The notes: generated by a model not told the origin, from the letters alone. Shown: positions 45,801 to 53,770, counted from the stretch's first letter. The stretch: 64,000 nucleotides of DNA from Bdellovibrionales bacterium (GCA_016713885.1 JADJOF010000001.1:248001-312000), one strand, 5' to 3'. Made by a program: numbers and translations.

Positions 45801-46492
45801 AACTTCAGCAAAAGCCAAGTGTACGATGAATTTTGTTGCAGGCAGAGTTTTGCTAATGAATGAAGTTTTGCTTTCGCAATTTCAAAGCGGTGTTGGTTAT
45901 TTTCCTTCAATGCCGCAGATAGTAGGCCCAGCGTCCTCACCAACTCAGTGACCATATAACGGTGAGCGGATTCCTGGTCAGCTGAAGGGATTGCTACTTC
46001 TGTCCGAGGTGCTCCACAAAGACCTAAATTGTTCGCCCAGAAATCAAGTGATAGCTCCAAGACTTCATCGAAGTCCGCCCTCAAAAATGCGGCAAATATT
46101 GGAGCATCCTCTTTGATGGAGGGTCTGAATAATATTCCCATAGCCATTGCCGGGCAGTCCGCCAAGCAAAATGAGGCTGCGGCTAAGAGTCCTAAAGGAA
46201 CTGAATCATCGATGTGATTAGAATTAGATAGCCACTCGAAAAGATCGCCGGCTCGCCGATAGGATTCCTTTTCCAAGGTTTCGTTTTCAGAACTAAGTGC
46301 TTCAGCGGCTTCGATTAACCGAACTGCGTCTTCGAGCTGCGAAGACGACTTAGTTTCATTCCATGCTTGGAGCCCTTCAGTCCTCCATGCAAGGCGCACC
46401 GAGTGGCTATAAAGCGCCGCTTGCTGATTGGTAAGCCTGTTCGGTCGGGCCAGCTCCCTGGACAGAATAGCGGCCAATTCTTCAGAACTCAT
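42893..46492 (-). CDS. Large Ski2-like DEAD/DEAH helicase, HamB-like (Hachiman-type defence)
   Basis: A 1199-residue SF2 helicase. The first 280 residues are helical and unassigned. Motif I MCTPTGSGKTTVAE is near 300, DEAH in LLIVDEAHQVN near 414, motif III as ALSAVAGGAEN. The second RecA domain has TSTLTEGVNLPFDVILLP and MNLAGRAGRPG (near 717), the Ski2/Hel308-type signature. About 440 residues follow. Helicases of this class with an adjacent HamA-like nuclease define Hachiman systems, in which the helicase senses aberrant DNA and releases the nuclease. It overlaps the nuclease gene by 4 bp. Helicase assignment is firm; the Hachiman assignment is inference. Confidence 0.8.
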   Translation of the reverse strand: MSSEELAAILSRELARPNRLTNQQAALYSHSVRLAWRTEGLQAWNETKSSSQLEDAVRLIEAAEALSSENETLEKESYRRAGDLFEWLSNSNHIDDSVPLGLLAAASFCLADCPAMAMGILFRPSIKEDAPIFAAFLRADFDEVLELSLDFWANNLGLCGAPRTEVAIPSADQESAHRYMVTELVRTLGLLSAALKENNQHRFEIAKAKLHSLAKLCLQQNSSYTWLLLKLTYKVVELFEQNSAWQLLLPIRNDLTDTGKQFADMYCRSLFQRGQGLLWPSQKAGISKLADQVSFAMCTPTGSGKTTVAEIALLQSSYSPVEQSDWGESGLAALSIYIVPSRALAIEVESRLAGSIGRSRSGISVVGLYGGSDLSLSDVWLELQKPTVLVCTVEKAEALFRYIGGLLITRLSLLIVDEAHQVNLSNQEMPDDLATSENRSARLESFVARIRLQKPECRLVALSAVAGGAENIIAQWADLTAEGAAVGAKYRSTRQLIGALECNSNGKARITLEVLNGGRLRLTGSESEVFIPISFPPMPRVTGALRTELTIFVECHVLWLALHLAVADKKVLISVTQKIDSVLSHYCKLFESQRHWRSDSPDFFQRPRRGPKKVIFERCLKACSDYCGESSFEFRLLSRGIAVHHGQLPVKVRKLMTEVIRMGVTPIVVATSTLTEGVNLPFDVILLPKIKRSRENDDGRFSWPTIATSEFMNLAGRAGRPGTNAEGMTLVALPMDITSSSSSRAARKQRRQIRDHADAFGSLVLDITRARPENNIGSPIAKLLELIFKLWNEVSGSNDQSQFTSWLETVRPAEPNENEIEDEAREAVDTLDQIILSAIEEVESLRQTELSPNEIEATIRDLWKHTYARFASNASAALEEIFVSRGKILKTDIYPDRDERTKIYRTGLSPKNARSFIAQLPAISAQLVSATDYSSWDTDERLNFFIELIEIISEHSFFVIPDNRLEEWKSIFAWWMRATNLTPDPSLLNGWLKFSSQMFEYKMGAAVGSALTLAWNESHSDSFEPVDLDRWVEQTGLPWAAFWFKELLVWGTLEPLTAYLLATGKIESRGESAPFLQKYTDWFSEQFYADSELFNPKMFNQWSKIEFEISVEDRVSRTRSLAVELKRNFPRSEIAYSVIPRIADGKILWFDPAGFLLAESALNEEWQIYTHYHNRFSLNPSLKIVERKPITSIDRSASS

Positions 46493-47416
46493 TCTTCTTC
46501 ACCTGAGTTAGCGACTGGTCCAAAGATCTCATCATAAAGTTGAAGCGCGAATTGGCTCGCTCCATTTAATTGCAATTCAAAGACATGAAAAGGCCGCTTA
46601 ACATTGTGACTTCTATCTTTCTTACGAGCGTCTATGCGACTAGGGGGATAAGGATTCGCGTGCGGTTTCTCGAATGCATACAGAAATACATCTGTTCGGT
46701 TAAGCAAAGATTCTTCCCGAGAAAATAAAATTTTTTGAATTGATTCAACTGTTGGCTGGTATTGTTGGCCATACAGCTCTCGCAATAACTCTTTAAATTT
46801 TGCGAGGTCAACCGGTCGAGTTCCTTCTTTGCTCAACTTCGCATGAGACTCTGAAGAAATACCAGGCTTATAGCTTGTATGAAACTTTGCTTCAGCTACT
46901 AGCACGCCAACTACTATTTGATTTTGATCAAGACAAAGAGCTAAAAAAGTCATTACCTTGTCGACCAGGAATATCCGAGCTCGCGGGTTCCTGAAAATGA
47001 AGCCTATGAAGATGCTGTCTAGCTGTTTCATGATAACGAAATAGATACGCCGGGATTTCCCACTTTGAACTGCAGATTGTTTGGAAGCTTTTAATCAAGA
47101 TCCCGCAGAGGGTTTCGCCAAAAAGACCCTTCTTTTGTTTTGTTGGTAAGCATGACGGATAAGTGATGTTGGCCGAGCCTCCACCTGACAGTGGATCAAG
47201 ATCGATGCCACATTCGTCATGAAACTTTTTACGAGCGTCGGCATGGGCACGTTCGACAAACGGCCTCAAGCGATTCTTTAACGATGAAAAGTCTGCGCCT
47301 GGGATTGCCACGAGATGCGTGTGCCCATACTGAGATTTCGGGTTAGCGGATTCAGTCACGCTAAACCAAGACTTCCATTCTTTGACTGTTATTCTTGAGA
47401 TACCGTTAAATATCAT
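46489..47416 (-). pseudogene. HamA-like (DUF1837-type) nuclease, frameshifted in an A/T run
   Basis: Two frames (47416-46928 and 47031-46489) join into one protein of about 308 residues if one base is removed from the six-A run at 46943-46948. The junction then reads GRQGNDFLALCLDQ. The upstream half has KGLFGETLCGILIKSF and PAYLFRYHETA. The downstream half has VGVLVAEAKFH, whose E-x-K fits a PD-(D/E)xK nuclease core as in HamA. It overlaps the helicase start by 4 bp, the usual hamA-hamB order. Assignment to HamA rests on motif and context. The indel is probably a sequencing error. Confidence 0.6.
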
Positions 47417-47454
47417 TCCACATCGCTTAGTAACTAAATCTAATTTAAGAAAGG

Positions 47455-48777
47455 TTAGCGCGCATCCGCAGCAGCAGGCAGTCTAGTTTCAGGCTGGTGA
47501 TGAAAATCTAGCGTCTTGAGACAGCCCGCCAAAGTTGCCTTAGCCATTTCACTCCACTCTGTTGACAGAACGGGAAAACCTGAAGAGCTTTGATTGCCAA
47601 TCTCAAACATAAGCTCTGTTAAAAACTCCAAAATATCCCCATCAGTCTGCACGAAAATATTTTTTGAGATTTGAACTGTCTGGTCTTGGTGAGTAGTAAA
47701 GAAATCTCGATTGGGAATCTGAGTAAAACCTGAAGCATCCATACCGTAAACTTCAGACCACCCAGTTATTCCAACCTCAGAAGGTAGATGAGTTTTGAAG
47801 GACACTCTTTGCGCAACAGAAAGGAATGGGTTTAGCTCGCTTGCTGCAAATGACGCAAACACAACGACAGCCCCAAATAAATCGATACATCTTGAGTTTT
47901 TAAGCAAGGATGAGCAGAAGTGAAAACTTCTGAACTCAACAAAACCGTTACTCTGCAAAGTGATAGAGGCCCACCATAAAAGGCCACTATCTGTAGGACT
48001 TAGATTTCCAGCTTCTTTAACCTTAGGTTCTATAGTGCCGACCTTGTAAGTAAGACGGCCTGCTGAAGTTTCTGAATTTACAAAATCGATCGCGTATGGT
48101 GATACCTTTCGCAGCGGACAATAATCCAAAAGAAGCGATTGCATCTTCAAATAGTGTTCATGTCCGAGAATGATTTTTGAATGAGGAACGGTCGGACAGA
48201 TAGTAACTCCCATGCCGGCGCCGTCGTCTAAACCGACATGCGAACTATACCTCGACAATTCGTTCTCGCTTTCAAAAGTCTCACTTTGCCGTTTTGCAAA
48301 CATCCGCTCCACAATATGAAATGGTGCAGGTTCAGAGCGATCGTTGTACCGCCAATAAACTCTTTCTCTCTCAAGTGAGCTGACCGCTTTGCTTATCACT
48401 ACGTGAGGCAGATGAGGTGAGGCAGCAACATTCAAAATGAAAACAACCTTTTCATTTTTTAAATCTACGACTTCGATTTCAACGCTCACAATCGGATAGA
48501 TGCTGGCAGAAAGTATATTGGACATCCAAGTTTTCGGATCTTTTCCGGGAGTGGTCACACCCACGATTTCAAGCTCGAATCCTTTTTGCTCCTTCACTCC
48601 AATGAATATTCGGCCACCAGAAGTGTTCGCGAAGGCGCAAACGGCAGTGAGTATCGAAGCTTTATCAAGTTCCGACTTAAACTCTATCAGTGACGATTCT
48701 GCGAAACTCGAATTTCTACTTCCAACCTGAAGCATGTTTTCTAATTCTAATAAGCCGACGTTACTTGGCCCGAACAT
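47455..48777 (-). CDS. AlbA_2 (Schlafen-like) domain protein
   Basis: A 440-residue protein. Residues about 20-145 match the AlbA_2/divergent AAA_4 domain: LIEFKSELDKASILTAVCAF, ANTSGGRIFIGVKEQKGFE, GKDPKTWMSNILSASIYPIV, ERVYWRYNDRSEPA. This domain, related to Schlafen cores, is common in defence islands and regulators. The C-terminal 290 residues are unassigned. It begins the leftward operon and ends 38 bp before the HamA-like gene, suggesting a three-gene unit. Whether it regulates or takes part in the response is unknown. Confidence 0.8.
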   Translation of the reverse strand: MFGPSNVGLLELENMLQVGSRNSSFAESSLIEFKSELDKASILTAVCAFANTSGGRIFIGVKEQKGFELEIVGVTTPGKDPKTWMSNILSASIYPIVSVEIEVVDLKNEKVVFILNVAASPHLPHVVISKAVSSLERERVYWRYNDRSEPAPFHIVERMFAKRQSETFESENELSRYSSHVGLDDGAGMGVTICPTVPHSKIILGHEHYLKMQSLLLDYCPLRKVSPYAIDFVNSETSAGRLTYKVGTIEPKVKEAGNLSPTDSGLLWWASITLQSNGFVEFRSFHFCSSLLKNSRCIDLFGAVVVFASFAASELNPFLSVAQRVSFKTHLPSEVGITGWSEVYGMDASGFTQIPNRDFFTTHQDQTVQISKNIFVQTDGDILEFLTELMFEIGNQSSSGFPVLSTEWSEMAKATLAGCLKTLDFHHQPETRLPAAADAR

Positions 48778-48982
48778 ATTGATTCCGATCGCTACACTAT
48801 GCGTACATTCAAAATTTGGTGTTCAACGGTGTTTGTAGTTATCAACCTCGCCAACTACGAGAGGCAACTACAGCTAACAGCAAGAGGTGTGATTAAACGT
48901 GATTTCGTGTGACAGGTCGAAAAACTGAACTACGGGAGCTCTTCTCTGTAAGTTATTGAACTAAAAACAGATTCCAGAACTC

Positions 48983-49008
48983 AAAAAGAAAGCATCAAAG
49001 ATGCTTTT
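48983..49008 (-). terminator. Intrinsic terminator downstream of tRNA-Asn
   Basis: On the minus strand AAAGCATC-TTT-GATGCTTT is followed by CTTTTT. It lies 5 bp beyond the CCA end of tRNA-Asn, inside the island's right edge. Confidence 0.8.
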
Positions 49009-49010
49009 AG

Positions 49011-49029
49011 AAATGGCTCAGATGGAGGG
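49011..49029. repeat. Right attachment-type direct repeat (within tRNA-Asn 3' end)
   Basis: Identical over 19 bp to 41903-41921. It covers the CCA end and acceptor arm of the intact tRNA-Asn, as expected where an integrated element restores the tRNA 3' end. Confidence 0.85.
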
Positions 49030-49089
49030 ACTCGAACCCCCGACCCAGCGGTTAACAGCCGCTTGCTCTACCGACTGAGCTACATCTGA
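49014..49089 (-). tRNA. tRNA-Asn (GTT)
   Basis: 76 nt with encoded CCA. The acceptor stem TCAGATG pairs with CATCTGA; the D arm AGCTCAGTCGGTAGAGC, the anticodon loop CTGTTAA (GTT) and the T arm GGGGGTTCGAGTCCC are all standard. Its 3' end serves as the island's attachment site. Confidence 0.97.
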
Positions 49090-49112
49090 ACACGAATAAC
49101 GTCGGAGAAGAC

Positions 49113-49142
49113 AAAATAGGGTTTATGGGCTCTTGCTGTCAA
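49113..49142 (-). promoter_or_regulatory. Promoter of tRNA-Asn
   Basis: Minus strand TTGACA (49142-49137) and TATTTT (49118-49113) are 18 bp apart, ending 23 bp before the tRNA 5' end. The -35 overlaps the 3' end of the upstream gene. Confidence 0.6.
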
Positions 49143-49716
49143 CCGGGAAGCCGGCAAGCTCGCGCAGTTCCGCCAATGCCGCCTGAAGGTCTGGTGAAGA
49201 AAAGGGCGTTTTGGGGTCCGAGTCCGGGCGAAACAGGGGCCCGGCTTGGCTTAGGCCCCAGCCGGAACCGTCAATAAACTCAAATACGACCGCCGGGACC
49301 TCCCCGACCGCCATTTCGGAAGCTGATGCGCTGGGTGCGGCCAGGAACTGGCAGTGCTGAGACAGCCATTTCTCCATTTCTAAATAACCGATCGAGCGGA
49401 CGCTCTTTTTTTCGCCGGCACCCTCTTCAGCCGTCCAATCGAGCTTCATGCCCTTACTCACCTCGGCCACCGCCCGATCATCGGCAAATCGGATAGCGCG
49501 AAGGCGGGTCCGACACAGCGTTCGACGCTCGTCGCCCGGAGCGAGCGGCTTGCCGCCACTTTGAAAACCCGGCTGTCCCGCCGCGCCCGGCTCAACGCCA
49601 AGGGCAGAAAATGCCCCCTGAATCGCCTGTGGAGTCATGGCCTTCATCCCCACAAAAACGAGTACGAGTGCGATGACGAGAACGCCGAGTCGAATATAGA
49701 TCGATACCGATTTCAT
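49123..49716 (-). CDS. Membrane-anchored hypothetical protein
   Basis: A 197-residue protein with one N-terminal TM helix (LGVLVIALVLVFVGMKA, residues 11-27) and a soluble, presumably periplasmic domain with two Cys (RRTLCRTRLRAI, LSQHCQFLAA). Not recognised. It is divergent from another membrane-anchored protein gene of similar layout (49820-50716). Both contain an Arg-rich stretch followed by 'F..GSGWGLS' or 'GHDSSWG'-like ends, so the two could be distant paralogues; that is tentative. Confidence 0.65.
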   Translation of the reverse strand: MKSVSIYIRLGVLVIALVLVFVGMKAMTPQAIQGAFSALGVEPGAAGQPGFQSGGKPLAPGDERRTLCRTRLRAIRFADDRAVAEVSKGMKLDWTAEEGAGEKKSVRSIGYLEMEKWLSQHCQFLAAPSASASEMAVGEVPAVVFEFIDGSGWGLSQAGPLFRPDSDPKTPFSSPDLQAALAELRELAGFPVDSKSP

Positions 49717-49819
49717 GGCGGCAGAATAGTGCGACCAAGGGGCAAAAACAACTGGGCCTTGGGTTCAACTGTTGATCTGTCCACGCTCTTGTTGTGGAGT
49801 TCCAAGAGGAGAACGCAAC

Positions 49820-50716
49820 GTGACCACACCGCAAAACAAGATGACCAAGAAAACCGTCGTGATTTTGGTCATTCTCTTTTCGTTGGGACCACTCTTTTTA
49901 CTCTGGCAATGGTACTCAAAGAAAGTGAACGGCAAGATCGCTTTCACAGCGCCACCGGCCACCGAGTCGGTTACCGCCACAAAGCCCGCCTTTCACCCCG
50001 ATGAGGTTCGCAAATTTCGCTGGCGCTCAGGAGCGGTTGAGTTCACCTTCACTCGCACCGTGCGCAGTGCGGCCTGGGAACCCATCGTTCCGCCGTCGTT
50101 CATCCATCGGCGCCTTCTCGCCCTTCGCGAGCTCAACACGGCTTCCGGCACTCTCGCTGGCGGCAATCGCTGGGGCGTCGAAATCGAAATCGAGGACTTT
50201 TCGAGAACCACCTGGCGCGGCGTGTGGACACCCGGCGCTTTTCTTTGGACCGATGGCCCCACAGCAGGGCAAGGCGCCGATCTTTCGAAGCAGCCCGAGC
50301 TTGAATCTCTCTTTAAGGCCGGCATCCTCGCATTCACTTCTCGCAAGCTCAAGTGGTGCCCAGCGCGCATCAGTTCGATCAAAAATAAGATCGGCGAAAT
50401 CAAACGCCGAGACGGCAATTGGCTCGCAGGCAAACCCGTTCCCGGTCTTGGCGATCTCATCGAAACGTGGATGGGGCGCAATTGCACTTTTGACGTCGCC
50501 GAGTTTATCGATCCCAAGTTTCAAAAACAGTCGGCCGTCACCAATCGTCTTGCGTTCTCATTTGAAACCGGTCGAGCGATCGAACTGCTTCAACACGAAG
50601 ACGGCTCATGGCTAATGAGCGGACACGATTCGAGCTGGGGACCGACGGCGTTTTTCTCTCCCGAGCTCACCGAGCAGGTCAGCGTGCTGACCAACATTCT
50701 GCAAAGCTCGAAATAA
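49820..50716 (+). CDS. Membrane-anchored hypothetical protein
   Basis: A 298-residue protein with an N-terminal TM helix (TVVILVILFSLGPLFLLW) and a soluble domain of about 260 residues with two Cys (LKWCPARISSI, MGRNCTFDVAEF). Not recognised; DUF4340-like beta structure is possible. GTG 49820 follows AGGAGA at good spacing; ATG 49841 is the alternative. Probably a periplasmic envelope protein. It ends 76 bp before tRNA-Arg. Confidence 0.65.
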   Translation: MTTPQNKMTKKTVVILVILFSLGPLFLLWQWYSKKVNGKIAFTAPPATESVTATKPAFHPDEVRKFRWRSGAVEFTFTRTVRSAAWEPIVPPSFIHRRLLALRELNTASGTLAGGNRWGVEIEIEDFSRTTWRGVWTPGAFLWTDGPTAGQGADLSKQPELESLFKAGILAFTSRKLKWCPARISSIKNKIGEIKRRDGNWLAGKPVPGLGDLIETWMGRNCTFDVAEFIDPKFQKQSAVTNRLAFSFETGRAIELLQHEDGSWLMSGHDSSWGPTAFFSPELTEQVSVLTNILQSSK

Positions 50717-50792
50717 CCCCGCCGCGACGTCTTGTGCGACGCTCTGGGTCGCAGAAAGGTAGCGGGTACCTTTTGAATTTTCTGGTGAAAAA

Positions 50793-50869
50793 TGGTGCGC
50801 CGGGAAGGAGTCGAACCTCCGACCACTAGATTCGTAGTCTAGTACTCTATCCAGCTGAGCTACCGGCGC
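50793..50869 (-). tRNA. tRNA-Arg (ACG)
   Basis: 77 nt with encoded CCA. The acceptor GCGCCGG pairs with CCGGCGC; the anticodon loop CTACGAA gives ACG, and the T arm GGAGGTTCGACTCC is standard. The minus-strand TTGATT / TTATCC pair (50914-50887, 16-bp spacer) is a likely promoter. Confidence 0.97.
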
Positions 50870-50943
50870 CCGAAAGAGAGGCTCATGGATAAAGCGAATT
50901 TCGTTCTAAATCAACTGCGCAGGCGTAATTTTCCGGCTAAAAC

Positions 50944-51549
50944 GTGAGTATGGCATCAATTCAGACCCACAAGCAGACCTGGATGGCTTCTTTAAGCGAA
51001 GCCGAGAAGACTTTATCCGCTTTTTTAGGCGATTCCGCGCAAATCGAGCGCTGTGAGCAGTTCACAAAGATTTTGATTCACGCGTTTCAAAACGGCGGCC
51101 GTGCCTTCTCTTGCGGAAACGGCGGGAGCCACTGCGATGCCATGCACTTTGCGGAGGAGTTCACCGGGCGCTATCGCAAAGACCGACGCCCCTTGGGTGC
51201 TCTCGCACTGGGCGACGCTTCGCACGTGACCTGTGTGTCGAATGACTATGGATTTGAGTACATTTTCTCACGGCAGCTCCAGGGTTTGGCCCGTGCCGGA
51301 GACGTTCTGGTTGGCCTTTCAACTTCTGGAAACTCGAAAAATGTGATCCTCGCCTTTGAGGCCGCAAAAGCCTTGGGAGTAAAGACCGTCGCCCTCCTCG
51401 GTCGAGACGGCGGCCAGCTGAAGGCGATGGCTGATCTTGCGATCGTTATCCCGGCCCAGACTTCAGATCGCATTCAAGAGATGCACATCAAAATCCTGCA
51501 CACCGTGATTGAAACGGTGGAACGCGAGATTTTTCCCGAAAATTATTAG
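50944..51549 (+). CDS. gmhA: Phosphoheptose (sedoheptulose-7-phosphate) isomerase
   Basis: A 201-residue SIS-domain enzyme that starts ADP-heptose synthesis for the LPS inner core. Motifs: SCGNGGSHCDAMHFAEEFTGRY (in parts), SNDYGFEYIFSRQL, GLSTSGNSKNV and DRIQEMHIKILH. Length matches E. coli GmhA. GTG 50944 and ATG 50950 are both possible starts. Its presence supports a heptose-containing LPS in this organism. Confidence 0.93.
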   Translation: MSMASIQTHKQTWMASLSEAEKTLSAFLGDSAQIERCEQFTKILIHAFQNGGRAFSCGNGGSHCDAMHFAEEFTGRYRKDRRPLGALALGDASHVTCVSNDYGFEYIFSRQLQGLARAGDVLVGLSTSGNSKNVILAFEAAKALGVKTVALLGRDGGQLKAMADLAIVIPAQTSDRIQEMHIKILHTVIETVEREIFPENY

Positions 51550-51661
51550 CCCCTCGACTGACTTACGGGCTTTGACGGCGGTGCTTCTTGATTTGGGCCC
51601 CGCCGCATGGCACTGTCCAACTAAGCCGGTGCCTTTAAACGGGTACCACCGACACCTTTGC

Positions 51662-51754
51662 GGAGTGGTGGGTGAGTGGCTTAAACCAATAGTTTGCTAA
51701 ACTGTCGTACGCTGTAAAGGCGTACCGCGGGTTCAAATCCCGCCCACTCCGCCA
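51662..51754 (+). tRNA. tRNA-Ser (GCT)
   Basis: 93 nt with encoded CCA. The acceptor GGAGTGG pairs with CCACTCC, the anticodon loop TTGCTAA gives GCT, a long variable arm (TCGTACGC...GCGTACCG) is typical of tRNA-Ser, and the T arm is CGGGTTCAAATCCCG. The AT-rich patchwork begins directly after it, so it may be another integration point; no second copy of its 3' end is seen in the window. Confidence 0.96.
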
Positions 51755-52036
51755 TTTTCTGAGGAAAGTAAAGTTACTCAAGAGATAGTTAAAGTCTAAG
51801 CCCGCGAAAACAGAGAACAATAAAAACAATAACTTAGCGGGTTCGAAGAAAAATAATTTTTCGTCATCATCACAGAAAATCACGACTCATCACGGGAGTT
51901 GGCTACTTTTTGGCTACTCCGTGGCTACTTGAAAACACACGCTGAACACGACGACGCCATAACCATTCCAACCTCTGTCACAGGCGAAAATTAACCTGTA
52001 TCGCAAGCGGCGCTGAGAGCGCCAGGAGGAAAATAT

Positions 52037-52195
52037 ATGGAGTCAGTAAAGGAAATTTTCGTGGCACTCACGATTCTTTTCGGTAGCGGATACGCCGCCG
52101 AAAAGGTGCATGTCTATGTCAAGCAGGCGGCGATTAAGCAGATCCAAAAAGGACTACCGCACCTGTCTGACTACACCCGAAAACTCACCCGATAA
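52037..52195 (+). CDS. Small hypothetical protein (52 residues)
   Basis: A short frame with a very strong ribosome binding site (AGGAGGAAAATAT before ATG 52037). The product has a mildly hydrophobic N-terminal helix (IFVALTILFGSGYA) and a basic amphipathic second half ending in DYTRKLTR. This looks like a small membrane-associated protein or phage-type accessory protein. It lies about 280 bp downstream of tRNA-Ser; the interval before it shows only non-coding, AT-rich DNA with the repeated phrase 'ggctact'. Confidence 0.5.
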   Translation: MESVKEIFVALTILFGSGYAAEKVHVYVKQAAIKQIQKGLPHLSDYTRKLTR

Positions 52196-52246
52196 ATCTC
52201 ACTTTAACGACTAGACAGCGAATACCTGAGCTAGAGAAAGGCTATT

Positions 52247-52504
52247 ATGAAAAACAATGACCTCGCCCGATTAGAAAACAAGAATGAACCTCTTCGCACA
52301 AAAATCATGATCGTTTTTGAATTTTCAGTTTTGAAACCTAAAACTGTCTTCTACCGAGGAGTAAAAGCCGCAGATGGTGGACATCGTATGGAAAAGCGCG
52401 GCGTTTGCGCCCGAAAATTCAAACCATTTATGTGGTGCGGTTCCCTGGAATCTCTCTATCAATACCAGAGTATTTTCCAGAAAAAATCCGCATTAAAACT
52501 GTGA
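52247..52504 (+). CDS. Hypothetical protein, doubtful
   Basis: An 85-residue frame starting at ATG 52247 after GAAAGGC. Composition is basic with several aromatic residues and a Cys pair (GVCARKF, MWCGSL); not recognised. Its segment MEKRGVC is encoded by the same 20 bases, in the same frame, as WEKRGVC of the truncated CheD at 58294-58313. It may be a hybrid or remnant rather than a functional gene. Confidence 0.35.
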   Translation: MKNNDLARLENKNEPLRTKIMIVFEFSVLKPKTVFYRGVKAADGGHRMEKRGVCARKFKPFMWCGSLESLYQYQSIFQKKSALKL

Positions 52505-52578
52505 ATAAGTGAATTGCTTCTTTGTTATTAAGCCATTTTCGGGAATGATCTTCCAACGATCATTCCCTTCTAAAAAAT

Positions 52579-52782
52579 CTATCCCACATCAAACGCGGCC
52601 ATAATCAGCCGCGCTCTTACCTCTACACTCGCGGGCATCTTTATCAGCAATCGAATTGTTTTTTCGAGTGACCGATCTTTTGGTACCGAACCAGCGACCC
52701 TCTTCATTCCGGCCTTTTTCATTTTCTTGTTTTTGCTTCCAGGGGGACGTCCACGTCTTTTCGATTTCTTTTCAGCTTCCAC
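52579..52782 (-). CDS. Small basic protein with AT-hook-like motif
   Basis: A 67-residue protein starting with EAEKKSKRRGRPPGSKNKK. RGRPPGSKNKK matches the AT-hook DNA minor-groove motif, and the helical C-terminal part (SLEKTIRLLIKMPASVEVRARL) could dimerise. GTG 52782 follows AAAGGAAT. Possibly a small nucleoid or phage-type DNA-binding protein; function is unproven. Confidence 0.5.
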   Translation of the reverse strand: MEAEKKSKRRGRPPGSKNKKMKKAGMKRVAGSVPKDRSLEKTIRLLIKMPASVEVRARLIMAAFDVG

Positions 52783-53151
52783 GTTTTTATTCCTTTAGAT
52801 TTTTTCGACAGCGGCAAAGCCCGTGCATTTTGCATTTCAAATTTTAAAATTCAATCCCGACGAGCTAGAAAATAAAGTTATCCTTGAGATAAGGAATTAC
52901 CTATAGAAAATCGCAGGTTGGCTAGCTTATCAGGAACTATTTTGGCCCCAAAAAACTGAAACCTGCCTTCAATTTGTTTTCAATCCTATATTTTTTTCAG
53001 AGTTAGTTCGCTAGAGCGAAATAAAACAAAAATCATTAAGTGTACCCGTATTGTCCATAACGCTTAATTAAATCCAGTATTCAAACACTTATCCGATTTG
53101 CGCTCGGATGGCACCAAGTTCGCAATATTATTAAGCGTAAGGGGGCCATCG
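52783..53151. other. AT-rich non-coding interval with repeated ATTAAG(T/C)GT motif
   Basis: No gene is seen. The stretch contains ATTAAGTGT at 53035, its inverted form ACGCTTAAT at 53060-53068 and ATTAAGCGT at 53130-53138, followed by AAGGGGG and the GTG start of the broken response-regulator gene. It is probably the former promoter region of that gene, with the motif as a possible operator. Confidence 0.45.
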
Positions 53152-53181
53152 GTGAAAACAATTCTGCTACTTGATGACGAC
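53152..53181 (+). pseudogene. Response-regulator N-terminal remnant cut by the 589-bp element
   Basis: GTG 53152, six bases after AAGGGGG, begins VKTILLLDDD, the typical first strand and acidic pair of a receiver domain. The frame then runs straight into the inverted repeat of the inserted element and stops at 53202. The rest of the gene is not recognisable after the element; the protein encoded after the IS4 insertion (to 55286) may or may not be its end. Confidence 0.5.
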
Positions 53182-53770
53182 TGGAAGCAACGGTTTAAAT
53201 AGGGGCCGTTGGCACCGCTTTACCGGTCCCATGGACCACTTGGTGTTCATCGGTTATGTCGGGACCAGTCGAAGCTTATATTCGACCTCGATTTTCTTTC
53301 TTCTTGAATATGCCATTTTGAAATGGCAGTTCACTGGGGCTTGGGAAATGACTTAAATGCCGTTGTGTTCTTGAGCTCTGCGAATCCCTCCTTGTGACCG
53401 AAAATTCATCTTCGCGCCATCCAGAAGACTGAACTTGGAAATGCGTGACAGAATCTATTGCAACTTTCTGATTCACCGCCAATTCGTCTCTGGCGCCGAG
53501 CATTTTGGCCGTCCAAGAGTTCGCTAGGCGCTCCTGCTCAAGCTCACCACCACTAAGCGTTACCGATGTTCAACTCATGCACAAAGGCCGTCTATCGAGG
53601 TTTAACGAGGAATTGACACCACTATCTCTGATTGCGTTTGCGTTGTTTCACATCGCGAGCATGGGGAGCTTTGTCCGAAGCGCATATGGTCCACAGCCAA
53701 ACCGGTGATTTTGGTCCCCATGGGACCGGTAAACCGTTGAAATTGGCCCCCTTCGAAACCGTCGCTTCCA
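53182..53770. mobile_element. 589-bp non-autonomous element with IS21-type ends
   Basis: The left end TGGAAGCAACGGTTTAAATA and the right end (inverted) TGGAAGCGACGGTTTCGAAG match the ends of the complete IS21-family element at 60115-63076, including the inner phrase CGGTTTACCGGTCCCATGG. The inside has no transposase and no credible gene. The left end resembles the full element's right end and vice versa, so it lies in the opposite orientation. It looks like a MITE-like or internally deleted derivative that could be moved by the intact IS21 proteins. Confidence 0.75.

Larger units (their letters stand above)
41903..49029. mobile_element. 7.1-kb genomic island in the tRNA-Asn gene, carrying a defence-like cluster
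   Basis: The segment is flanked by a perfect 19-bp direct repeat of the tRNA-Asn 3' end. It is more AT-rich than both flanks and contains only accessory genes: two small DNA-binding proteins, a 1199-residue Ski2-like helicase, a HamA-like nuclease and an AlbA_2 protein. No integrase, relaxase or phage structural gene is visible, so it is a passive island, perhaps mobilised by a recombinase acting in trans, or one that has lost its integrase. Confidence 0.8.

Noticed and set aside
51755..52036. Integrase remnant after tRNA-Ser
   Set aside because: The repeated 'ggctact' phrase recalls integrase regions, but no reading frame or second attachment repeat supports it.
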